A DNA stretch of 21,944 nucleotides from JBCCZC01 sp039188505 (GTDB taxonomy: Bacteria > Pseudomonadota > Gammaproteobacteria > Xanthomonadales > SZUA-38), in assembly GCA_039188505.1 (NCBI GenBank), contig JBCCZC010000043.1, positions 1 through 21,944 on the forward strand. Direction: 5' to 3'. Positions 13,366 through 21,944 of the stretch are shown piece after piece. The notes under the pieces were generated by a model. The model saw only the letters and a list, made by a program, of their open reading frames with translations. It was not told the origin of the DNA and did no database searches. The translations under genes were made by a program, and so were the position numbers. The stretch's first letter is position 1, and every line of letters starts with the position of its first letter.

Positions 13366-14261
13366 TGCGGAACTTCGCGCTCTACGCCATCACCGTCCTC
13401 ATCTGGGGAACGACCTGGTTCGCGATCGAGTTCCAGCTGGGCGTGGTGCCGGCGGAGGTATCCATCGTCTGGCGCTACGCCCTTGCCGCATCCCTGATGT
13501 TCCTCTGGTGCGGCTGGCGTGGCCTGCCGCTGCGCTACGGCTGGCGCGATCATCTCGTGTTCGCCGGCTTCGGCGCGCTGCTCTTCGGCTTCAACTACAT
13601 CGGCGCCTACCTCGCCCAGCACTACATCCCATCGGCGCTGAATGCCGTCTGCTTTACCTCGGTCGTCTGGCTCAACATCCTCAACGCACGCCTGTTCCTG
13701 CGCACCCCGATCGAAACGACCGTCGTCGCCGGAGCTGGTCTCGGCGTGGTCGGCATCATCTGCCTGTTCTGGCCGTCACTGCGCACCCTGTCGCTGGGCG
13801 AGGGCACGCTCATCGGCGCCCTGCTCGCGCTTGCCGGCTCGCTGGCGGCGTCCCTCGGCAACGTGCTGGCGCAGCGGGCGCAGACCCGCGGCCTGCGCGT
13901 GGAACCCGCGAACGCCTGGGGCATGCTGTACGGAACGCTGATCGTGGCCGCGATTGCCGCGCTCCAGGGCAAGCCCTTCATCTTCGACTGGTCCCAGCCC
14001 TACATCCTGTCGCTGCTCTACCTCGCCGTATTCGGGTCGGTCATCGGCTTCTGGTGTTACCTGACGCTGATCGGTGAGATCGGCGCGCACCGCGCCGGCT
14101 TCGTGGTCGTGCTCTTCCCGGTGGTGGCCGTACTCATCTCCGTTGCCTTCGAGGGCCTTGCCGTGGACCGCTACCTCCTCGGCGGCGTCACCCTGGTGCT
14201 GTTCGGCAACACGGTGACGCTCTGGCACGCCTTCCGCCGGCGGACCCGCGCAACCGCTTGA
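13365..14261 (+). CDS. EamA/DMT-family permease
   Basis: 298 aa with about ten membrane spans in two EamA repeats (about 1-135 and 145-290). Family marks are the opening YAITVLIWGTTWFAIEFQLG and, in the second half, LAVFGSVIGFWCYLTLIGEI followed by HRAGFVVVLFPVVAVLIS. The DMT superfamily exports amino acids, nucleosides or other metabolites; the substrate is not readable here. The start is GTG 13365, overlapping the previous stop by one base. The open frame continues upstream but there it is only the shadow of the 184-aa gene. No other ribosome site is seen, so translation likely depends on the gene before. Confidence 0.88.
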   Translation: MRNFALYAITVLIWGTTWFAIEFQLGVVPAEVSIVWRYALAASLMFLWCGWRGLPLRYGWRDHLVFAGFGALLFGFNYIGAYLAQHYIPSALNAVCFTSVVWLNILNARLFLRTPIETTVVAGAGLGVVGIICLFWPSLRTLSLGEGTLIGALLALAGSLAASLGNVLAQRAQTRGLRVEPANAWGMLYGTLIVAAIAALQGKPFIFDWSQPYILSLLYLAVFGSVIGFWCYLTLIGEIGAHRAGFVVVLFPVVAVLISVAFEGLAVDRYLLGGVTLVLFGNTVTLWHAFRRRTRATA

Positions 14262-14277
14262 GTGTTGGACCCTGATG

Positions 14278-14338
14278 TCGCCCCGAGCCAAACTGGCGCG
14301 ACGCCGGAGCCGGGGCGAGAACGGCCAGGACGGCCGTT
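14278..14338 (+). terminator. Two consecutive hairpins after the EamA gene
   Basis: First, TCGCCCCG (14278-14285) and CGGGGCGA (14311-14318) form a perfect 8-bp inverted repeat around a 25-nt loop. Second, AACGGCC (14320-14326) and GGCCGTT (14332-14338) form a perfect 7-bp stem with loop AGGAC, followed by only TC. They may stop EamA transcription or act in the leader of the next gene, which starts 28 nt later. Confidence 0.45.
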
Positions 14339-14365
14339 TCAGTCAAGGACCAAGGGGAGAGCGGG

Positions 14366-15004
14366 ATGGACGATTATGTGATCAACGGCGCCTATGTGAT
14401 TTCGGTCATGGCCATGGCCGTGCGGGACGTGCTGCGCCTCCGGGTGCTGCTCTTCTTCGGACAGATCATGTTCTTGTGCTGGGGCGCGCTCATCGACAAC
14501 CTCCCCACCGTCATCTGGAATACGGTCTTCCTCGTGATCAACGCCGGCATGATCGGACGCATCCTCTGGGAGCGGCGACCGATTGCCATTCCCGCCGAGA
14601 TGCGGGATCTCTTCGACACCGTGTTCGCGGGCATGAAGCCGCGCGACTTCCTCCTGCTTTGGGAACTGGGCGATCCCCATCGCCGCCAGAACCGGACCCT
14701 CGTGAGCCTGGGCGAAACCCCAGCTGAACTGCAACTCGTTCTCGACGGCTACGCGCACGTCGTGAAGGACGGCGAGGAGATCGCGCGCATCGGCCGGGGC
14801 GGCTTCGTGGCCGAGATGAGCCTGCTCACGGGCCAACACGCGTCGGCGGACGTCCGCGCCGAGGAACCGGTCGAAACCCTGTCCTGGAGCCGGCAGAAGC
14901 TCGCGAATCTGGAACGCCTCAATCCGGGTCTCTACCTCGCCCTGCAGAAGGCGCTCGGCCGCGATGTATCGAGCAAGGCCATGAAGACCGCATCGGCGAG
15001 CTGA
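14366..15004 (+). CDS. Popeye (POPDC)-like membrane protein with degenerate cNMP-binding fold
   Basis: 212 aa; ATG preceded by GGGGAG. Residues 1-68 form hydrophobic segments (about 6-18, 26-43, 47-66), then RPI (71-73). The cytoplasmic part (about 75-205) has the beta-roll features of a cyclic-nucleotide-binding domain: LVSLGETPAELQLVLDGYAH, then GRGGFVAEMSLLTGQ (143-157), then SWSRQKL (173-179) and LGRDVSSK (197-204). The WNTVFLVINA...RPI segment, the WSRxKL and the GRDVSxK tail follow, as I remember them, vertebrate Popeye proteins (WNxLFVVIN, RPI, CWSREKL, GKDITNKL). In ordinary CRP-type domains the phosphate cassette reads GE(L/M)S...RxA. Here the Gly is Ala (A149) and the Arg position in GQHASA (156-161) is not Arg, so nucleotide binding is uncertain, as the motif also differs in POPDC. 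Separate transcription unit from its neighbours. Confidence 0.75.
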   Translation: MDDYVINGAYVISVMAMAVRDVLRLRVLLFFGQIMFLCWGALIDNLPTVIWNTVFLVINAGMIGRILWERRPIAIPAEMRDLFDTVFAGMKPRDFLLLWELGDPHRRQNRTLVSLGETPAELQLVLDGYAHVVKDGEEIARIGRGGFVAEMSLLTGQHASADVRAEEPVETLSWSRQKLANLERLNPGLYLALQKALGRDVSSKAMKTASAS

Positions 15005-15051
15005 CGCGCCGCCGTCGATGGCAGTTGAGACGGCTTGATCCGTTTCGAATA

Positions 15052-15069
15052 CTCGCCCTCAAGGGCGAG
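15052..15069. terminator. Palindrome downstream of the Popeye-like gene
   Basis: CTCGCCCT (15052-15059) and AGGGCGAG (15062-15069) form a perfect 8-bp stem with a 2-nt gap, 48 nt after the stop. No T run follows, so a terminator, operator or protein site are all possible. Confidence 0.35.
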
Positions 15070-15233
15070 GGTGCCGCTGCGGATTCAGGGCACGCCGTGG
15101 GACGAGAATCCCCTTTGCTGCCTCCTTTTTTCCTCCTGATTCTGGAGCGATAGTCGCCATATCCCGGGTCATCGCAGGACCCACGTTGCCATGACCGCGC
15201 GGAGAGCGGCGCGAACAGAACCCGGAAACCACC

Positions 15234-17807
15234 GTGGCCGAAGACCTCGACGCAATGAACACCGAAGCGATTACCGATGGCGCCGAAGCGGTGGCGACAA
15301 TCGACTGGGTGGAGGGAGAGCAGCTCGGACCGTACGTGCTGCGCGGCAGCATCGGCGGCGGCGGGATGGGCATGGTCTTCATGGCGGACCAGCTCGAGCC
15401 GATCCAGCGAACGGTGGCCGTCAAGATCATCCAGCTCGGCATGGACACGAAGGGCATGCTCGCGCGCTTCGAGGCCGAGCGGCAGATCCTCGCGCTCCTC
15501 GACCACCCCAACGTGGCCACGATCCTCGATGCCGGTTCGACAGAGAAAGGGCGCCCATATTTCGTCATGGAGCTGGTGTCCGGTGTGCGCATCGACACCT
15601 TCGCCGACGTCGAGCGGCTCGGCATCCACGAGCGGATCGAACTCTTCATCCAGGTGCTGGCGGGCGTCGAGCACGCGCACCAGAAGGGCGTGATTCACCG
15701 GGATCTGAAGCCGACGAATATCCTCGCGACCAAGCAGAACGAACGGCTAATCGCCAAGATCATCGACTTCGGCATCGCGAAGTCCATGACCCCCATCCTC
15801 GATGCGGAGGGAACGCTGACCCGCGCTGGCGATTTCGTCGGCACGCCCCGCTACATGTCGCCCGAGCAGGCAACCCTCAACAGCAACGAGCTGGATGTGC
15901 GGACCGACGTCTTCAGCCTCGGCGTCGTCCTCTACGAGCTACTGGTTGGGCTCTCGCCCTTCGCCCAATGGCGAAGCACGCCGACTTCTGCCGAAGGCGA
16001 GCTGAGTCGGCGGAGCGCCGAGCATCCGTCGAAGCGACTCAAATCCTCCCGGGAGGTCGATCTGGACAAGATCGTCGAGCGGCGCCGGCTGTCGCCCGAG
16101 AGCCTGCGGAAGGTCTTCTCCGGAGACCTTTCCAACATCCTCCTGAAGGCGACGGAGACCGATCGGAACCAGCGCTACCGCAACGTCGCGGAGTTTGCCG
16201 ACGACCTCCGGCGCTACCTCGACGGCTACCCGGTGCAGGCGCGACCGCGGAGCGCCCTCTATACGCTGTCGAAGTTCGCGCAACGGCACAAGGCGCTGGT
16301 GGCAACGGTGGCGGTCGCCGTCGCGGCAATGATCGGACTGGCGGGTCTCGCGACCGCGGAGTTCTTTCGCGCGGAACGCAACGCGGCGGCCGCGCAGGCG
16401 GCGGCCGCCCAGGCCGACTTCGAACGTGCGAATGCCGAGCGGGAGGCCGAGACGGCAGCGAGGGTCAGCCAGTTCCTGATCAGCGTTTTCGACACCGCGG
16501 CCCCGGGAGAGGTGGCGGATGCCGATATCACCGTCCGGGAGGCGCTCGATCGCGCCTTGCCGACCATCGAATCGTCGTTGACGGGGGATCCGGTAGTCCG
16601 AGCTCGCGTATTGCTGGCCGTCGGGAACGTGTTGGCATCCTTGGATCGGGGCGACGAGGCGCTGCCGCTCTTTGCGGACGCGCTGGCGATTGCCCGGAGT
16701 GGCGCCGATGAGGCCCTGCTGGTCGACGCGCTGATCGAGCTCAGCGAGGCAGAGCGCGCCCGGGAACAGGACGAGGCGGCCGAGGTTCTGGCCAGCGAAG
16801 CGCTGACCATCGATCGACGACGCGGCGTTGCGGATCCGCGACACGCGCGGGCGCTGCAGTCGGTGGCCTACGCGATCCTCCCGCTGGACCGGCGGGAGGA
16901 AGCCATTGCGCTCTTCGAGGAGGCGATGGCGATCTGGGAAGAACAGGCGCCCGACAGCGATGGGCACCTCGAGACACTCCAGGGTCTGGCGCTCGCCTGG
17001 GACCACCACACCATGTTACGGCGGACGGGGCTCGCCTACCTCGAGCAGGTCGCGGCGATGTACGAACGGAAGTTCGGTGCCGAGCACCACGAGACCGCCA
17101 TCGTCTATCGGAACCTCTCGGGCGCGCACGCCATGATCGGCCCGCTCGAAAAGGCCCTCGAGCACAGCGGCGCTGCGGTGGAGATCTTCGAGGTCACGGT
17201 CGGGGACGAACACCGGGATACGCTGTTCGCGTTGAACTGGCGCGCACGGATCCAGCTGTCGCTGGGCGACTTCGAGGGCGCCCTCGCGACGGCCGGCGCC
17301 ATCACCGAGCGCACCGATGCCGAGACCGGCGGCTTCCTCTACCCGTGGGCCATGCATACACGGGCGATCGCGACGTTCGGCCTCGGCCGCCACGACGATC
17401 TCCTGGAACTGCTGGCGCAGACCGACGTGGACCAGCTCGGCGGCATACAGAAGCGTGAGGCCGCGATGGCGCAGGCCTTCTCGTTAACGGCGCTCGGCCG
17501 CCGGGACGAGGGCATTGCGCTCCTCCAGGCCGTGCAACCCGACTTCGAGCGCCTGCACCTGGCGGAGATGCTCTGGGCCGAAGCGGCGATCAACGCCGAC
17601 GCGCGCGAACGGCTGTGCCGTGAGGGAGCCGGCCTGCTCGAGGACCCGCGTGCGCAGATCGGTCCCCGCTCCGAGATCCTCGTCTATGGCCAGCACGCGC
17701 GCCTGCGCCGGTGCATCGGCGAGCTCGATACGGCGGCAGAGCTGGAGCAGTTCATGCGCGACGAGAAGTATGTGGATCTCTTCGCGCACGCGGCGGAACA
17801 GCTCTGA
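15234..17807 (+). CDS. Transmembrane Ser/Thr protein kinase with TPR domain
   Basis: 857 aa, complete kinase. Glycine loop GSIGGGGMGMVF (38-49), ATP lysine K64 (VAVKII), catalytic loop HRDLKPTN with D157, DFG D178, and the activation segment GTPRYMSPEQ. The region after kinase helix F (about 235-300) carries a polar stretch SAEGELSRRSAEHPSKRLKS before the SGDLSNILLKA block. One membrane span lies at about 353-376, followed by an Ala-rich coiled coil (FRAERNAAAAQAAAAQADFE), and then about 430 residues of TPR repeats. By family knowledge this is an inner-membrane Hanks-type kinase with a protein-binding sensor part. Start is GTG 15234 with a poor site (CGGAAACC); ATG 15255 would also keep the whole kinase. 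Neighbours do not reveal a substrate. Same architecture as the kinase at 1-2065. Confidence 0.92.
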   Translation: MAEDLDAMNTEAITDGAEAVATIDWVEGEQLGPYVLRGSIGGGGMGMVFMADQLEPIQRTVAVKIIQLGMDTKGMLARFEAERQILALLDHPNVATILDAGSTEKGRPYFVMELVSGVRIDTFADVERLGIHERIELFIQVLAGVEHAHQKGVIHRDLKPTNILATKQNERLIAKIIDFGIAKSMTPILDAEGTLTRAGDFVGTPRYMSPEQATLNSNELDVRTDVFSLGVVLYELLVGLSPFAQWRSTPTSAEGELSRRSAEHPSKRLKSSREVDLDKIVERRRLSPESLRKVFSGDLSNILLKATETDRNQRYRNVAEFADDLRRYLDGYPVQARPRSALYTLSKFAQRHKALVATVAVAVAAMIGLAGLATAEFFRAERNAAAAQAAAAQADFERANAEREAETAARVSQFLISVFDTAAPGEVADADITVREALDRALPTIESSLTGDPVVRARVLLAVGNVLASLDRGDEALPLFADALAIARSGADEALLVDALIELSEAERAREQDEAAEVLASEALTIDRRRGVADPRHARALQSVAYAILPLDRREEAIALFEEAMAIWEEQAPDSDGHLETLQGLALAWDHHTMLRRTGLAYLEQVAAMYERKFGAEHHETAIVYRNLSGAHAMIGPLEKALEHSGAAVEIFEVTVGDEHRDTLFALNWRARIQLSLGDFEGALATAGAITERTDAETGGFLYPWAMHTRAIATFGLGRHDDLLELLAQTDVDQLGGIQKREAAMAQAFSLTALGRRDEGIALLQAVQPDFERLHLAEMLWAEAAINADARERLCREGAGLLEDPRAQIGPRSEILVYGQHARLRRCIGELDTAAELEQFMRDEKYVDLFAHAAEQL

Positions 17808-17848
17808 TCTGCGTGCGCGCATCGCCGCGGCTTTAGTATTTTTCGGTT

Positions 17849-17869
17849 GAGGGCACCACCACGGCCCTC
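17849..17869. promoter_or_regulatory. Hairpin upstream of katG
   Basis: GAGGGC and GCCCTC pair over 6 bp with a 9-nt loop, between the kinase stop and the katG start. The next bases, CTCGTATCGCT, match 11 bases of the end of the interspersed repeat. I see no OxyR-type ATAG/CTAT array. Confidence 0.25.
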
Positions 17870-17920
17870 GTATCGCTGTGGATCGCTCGACCTCGATCGA
17901 AATTCGAATGGAGGACCGCG

Positions 17921-20095
<2,175 letters not shown>

Positions 20096-20102
20096 GCCGG
20101 CC

Positions 20103-21038
20103 CTAGCCGAGTCCGCTGCGCTCGCTCATGACGAGCTTGGGCGTGCGATCGACGAAGAACAGTCCCCAGTGCTTCTCCGGTTCCATCGGATCCGGAGAAC
20201 CCTTCCAGGGCTCGTCGAAGGCTTCGAAAACGAAGGTCAGGATGCGTGCTTCGGCGCTCCAGGCGAGCAGCTGCTGGCAGTAGGCCGCCTGGAGCTCCTC
20301 GCTGGCGTTCCACGGATCGATGCCGCGCCCGTTGGAGCCTGTGGTCCAGCCAGCCTCGGTGATGATCACCGGCAGGTCCGGATAGTGATCGGCGACGGAG
20401 CGATAGTTCTGCTGCGTGTACGCCAGCGCGTCCTCCAGCGTGCGGTATTCCCACACCGGATAGCTGTGGACGGAAATGAAGTCGAGCACGGCGGCGAGGG
20501 GCTCCAGCTTTCCGACCCAGGGCACGTAGTTCTCGCAGAAGGTGATCGGCTGGCGAATGGCCGCCCGGAGCGTCCGGGCGTGCTGGATCAGGCGCTCGAC
20601 GGGGACCAGGTGATCGGTCCAATCCACGCTCGCCTCGTTCCCGATCGACACCGAGAAGACCGTGTCCTCATGGGCTCTCGCCAGGCCGATGGCCTTGCCG
20701 ATCTGCGCCTCGTTGTAGGCGCGATTCGCCGCCAGCACCTCGTCGGGGAAGTCCGCACCCCAGGGGCAGTTCGGGTTGCTCACCTCCGCGGCCAGGTCGA
20801 TGCCGAGCATCACCTGGAATCGAAAGCCCTCCCGTCGGATGACCTCGAGAACGGTTTCCGCGTGCGGCGAGCAGTCATAGAGGCGCAGGTAGCGCCAGTC
20901 GTCCGCGAGGATTGCCAGGTCCTCGTGGATCTGGTCATAGGACGGATAGTGGCCCGTGCGTGGATCCTGCCCCTCGCGATAGCCGGAGTAGCAGATCGCC
21001 GGCCCAGGCTCGATCGCAAGCGGTCGCCGGTCACCCAT
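20103..21038 (-). CDS. GH17-like beta-glucan hydrolase/transferase, second of a pair
   Basis: 311 aa from ATG 21038, which overlaps the upstream stop by 8 nt (ATGGGTGA) and has AGG 7 nt before it; an open frame to 21086 only reads the upstream gene's tail. A TIM-barrel of the GH17/COG5309 type: SIGNEA with acid/base E135, PVIITEAGW with nucleophile E228, plus ENYVPWVG and ISVHSYPVW barrel strands. GH17 enzymes cleave or transfer beta-1,3-glucan units. There is no signal peptide, so it would act in the cytoplasm unless exported another way. Paralogous to the gene before it and co-transcribed. It ends 7 nt from katG, tail to tail. Confidence 0.85.
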   Translation of the reverse strand: MGDRRPLAIEPGPAICYSGYREGQDPRTGHYPSYDQIHEDLAILADDWRYLRLYDCSPHAETVLEVIRREGFRFQVMLGIDLAAEVSNPNCPWGADFPDEVLAANRAYNEAQIGKAIGLARAHEDTVFSVSIGNEASVDWTDHLVPVERLIQHARTLRAAIRQPITFCENYVPWVGKLEPLAAVLDFISVHSYPVWEYRTLEDALAYTQQNYRSVADHYPDLPVIITEAGWTTGSNGRGIDPWNASEELQAAYCQQLLAWSAEARILTFVFEAFDEPWKGSPDPMEPEKHWGLFFVDRTPKLVMSERSGLG

Positions 21039-21918
21039 ACTTGAGCCTGCCGTCTGCGTCCCAGATCCCCCAGTAGGCGCCCACATCGCCCTCCTCGTCG
21101 ACCTTCCAGGTCTCGTCGAAAGCCGAGAAGTAGAAGAGATCGATGCCGTCCTCCTCGGCCCATTGATAGCTGTCCACGAGGTACTTCACCGCGTTCTCGT
21201 AGGAGGGCACCGCACCCTGCTCCGGCGAACCAACGTTGGGCCAGCCGGTTTCGCTGACGATCACACGCTTGCCGTCTGCTGCCCGGCTGACGCGACGGTA
21301 CATCTCCTTCATGTACAGCAGCGCGTGGTCTGCGGGGCAGCCCTCCCAGAAGGGGTAGCAGTTCGCGAGCACCACGTCGCAGGCCGCCGTGACCTCCGGG
21401 AAGTCGACGAACTTGAAATAGGCGTCCACGTAGCCGACCTCGACGCCCGGCGCCGCCGCCTTGACCCGTTCCATGTAGCCGATGAGCTGATCCGCGGAGA
21501 GATCCTCTCGCAGCAGGACCTCGTTGCCGACGGCGAGGATGTCGGCGTGACCGGCCTCGGCGACCGCGATCGCGCCATCAATCTCCCGCTCGTTGTTCTC
21601 GAGGTCGTCATCGAGCCAGACGCCCACCATCGATTTGAGTCCCTGTTCCGCGGCGATGCCCGGGATCAGCTCGTTGCCCTCGGTGCACGAGAAGGTGCGG
21701 ATCCAACGCACGTAGGGCGCGACAACCCCCAGGCGGATGCGGATCTGCGCCGCGGACAGTTGAGTGCCGGGCCCCTGTCCCTCGATGTAGGGGCTGAAGC
21801 AGAGCCCATGGATTCTCGCAGCCAGCAGTTCGGCGACCAGCCCCCGTAACGCCCCGGTCGAATGGCGGGACAGGTCGAGGCCTGCCAAAGAAAGCGTTCT
21901 CTGGTAGCGGTTGGACAT
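21031..21918 (-). CDS. GH17-like beta-glucan hydrolase/transferase, first of a pair
   Basis: 295 aa. Same barrel as its downstream neighbour: GLCFSPYIEGQGPG near the N-terminus, ILAVGNEVLLR with acid/base E133, CYPFWEG, and RVIVSETGWPNVG with nucleophile E223, ending in FYFSAFDETWKVDEEG. These are classic GH17 signatures (beta-1,3-glucanase or glucanosyltransferase). No signal peptide or membrane span is seen. The ATG follows AGGA by 7 nt. The chain is shorter and only moderately similar to the second copy, so the duplication is old or the two have different substrates. More genes of this operon may lie beyond the window edge, 26 nt upstream. Confidence 0.87.
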   Translation of the reverse strand: MSNRYQRTLSLAGLDLSRHSTGALRGLVAELLAARIHGLCFSPYIEGQGPGTQLSAAQIRIRLGVVAPYVRWIRTFSCTEGNELIPGIAAEQGLKSMVGVWLDDDLENNEREIDGAIAVAEAGHADILAVGNEVLLREDLSADQLIGYMERVKAAAPGVEVGYVDAYFKFVDFPEVTAACDVVLANCYPFWEGCPADHALLYMKEMYRRVSRAADGKRVIVSETGWPNVGSPEQGAVPSYENAVKYLVDSYQWAEEDGIDLFYFSAFDETWKVDEEGDVGAYWGIWDADGRLKYG

Positions 21919-21944
21919 CGGGAGATCCTGGCCGAGCGTGGATA

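Noticed and set aside
15939..17009. 356-codon minus-strand open frame inside the complete kinase
   Set aside because: Antisense shadow in high-GC coding DNA; the kinase-TPR reading is unambiguous.

Overview
The window is high-GC, densely coded bacterial chromosome. Gene content (transmembrane Ser/Thr kinases with TPR tails, a signal-peptide metalloprotease/Ig-like protein ending in an 'IFVDGFE' tail, a GH17 pair, a katG of the proteobacterial type) fits a gammaproteobacterium. From memory of such tails and kinases, I would guess the Xanthomonadales/Wenzhouxiangella/Chromatiales side, but no rRNA or housekeeping marker is present to settle it. I see no tRNA, rRNA, CRISPR array, transposase or phage gene.

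Layout: (1) 1-2065, 3' part of a membrane Ser/Thr kinase with TPRs. (2) 2091-3323 (-), an M24 peptidase-fold enzyme, preceded by a doubtful small ORF. (3) 3808-6439 (+), an MBOAT acyltransferase overlapping an SGNH-type partner, a two-gene polymer O-acylation module without polymer synthesis genes beside it. (4) 6610-9383 (-), a translationally coupled pair: a small secreted protein and an 818-aa secreted metzincin-like protein with tandem Ig/cadherin-like modules. (5) 9705-10988 (-), a GNAT acetyltransferase and a TauE/SafE permease, 3 nt apart. (6) 10989-12810, a Sel1-repeat secreted protein lying between two intergenic tracts filled with degenerate copies of one structured repeat in opposite orientations. 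(7) 12811-14261 (+), a 184-aa membrane protein of unknown function overlapping an EamA permease by one base. (8) 14366-15004 (+), a small membrane protein that looks like a bacterial Popeye-domain (POPDC) protein. (9) 15234-17807 (+), a complete Ser/Thr kinase-TPR protein. (10) 17921-20095 (+), a katG with two frameshifts and a lost catalytic tyrosine. (11) 20103-21918 (-), two overlapping GH17-type glycosidase paralogues with no visible export signals.

The parts most worth a second look are the Popeye-like protein with its altered cyclic-nucleotide phosphate-binding motif, the repeat family around the Sel1 gene, and the katG lesions. The katG lesions are either decay or consensus errors, and the second possibility would also affect the doubtful ORF at 3320-3571. 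No single new multi-gene system is provable here. The genes form small independent operons rather than one large island.
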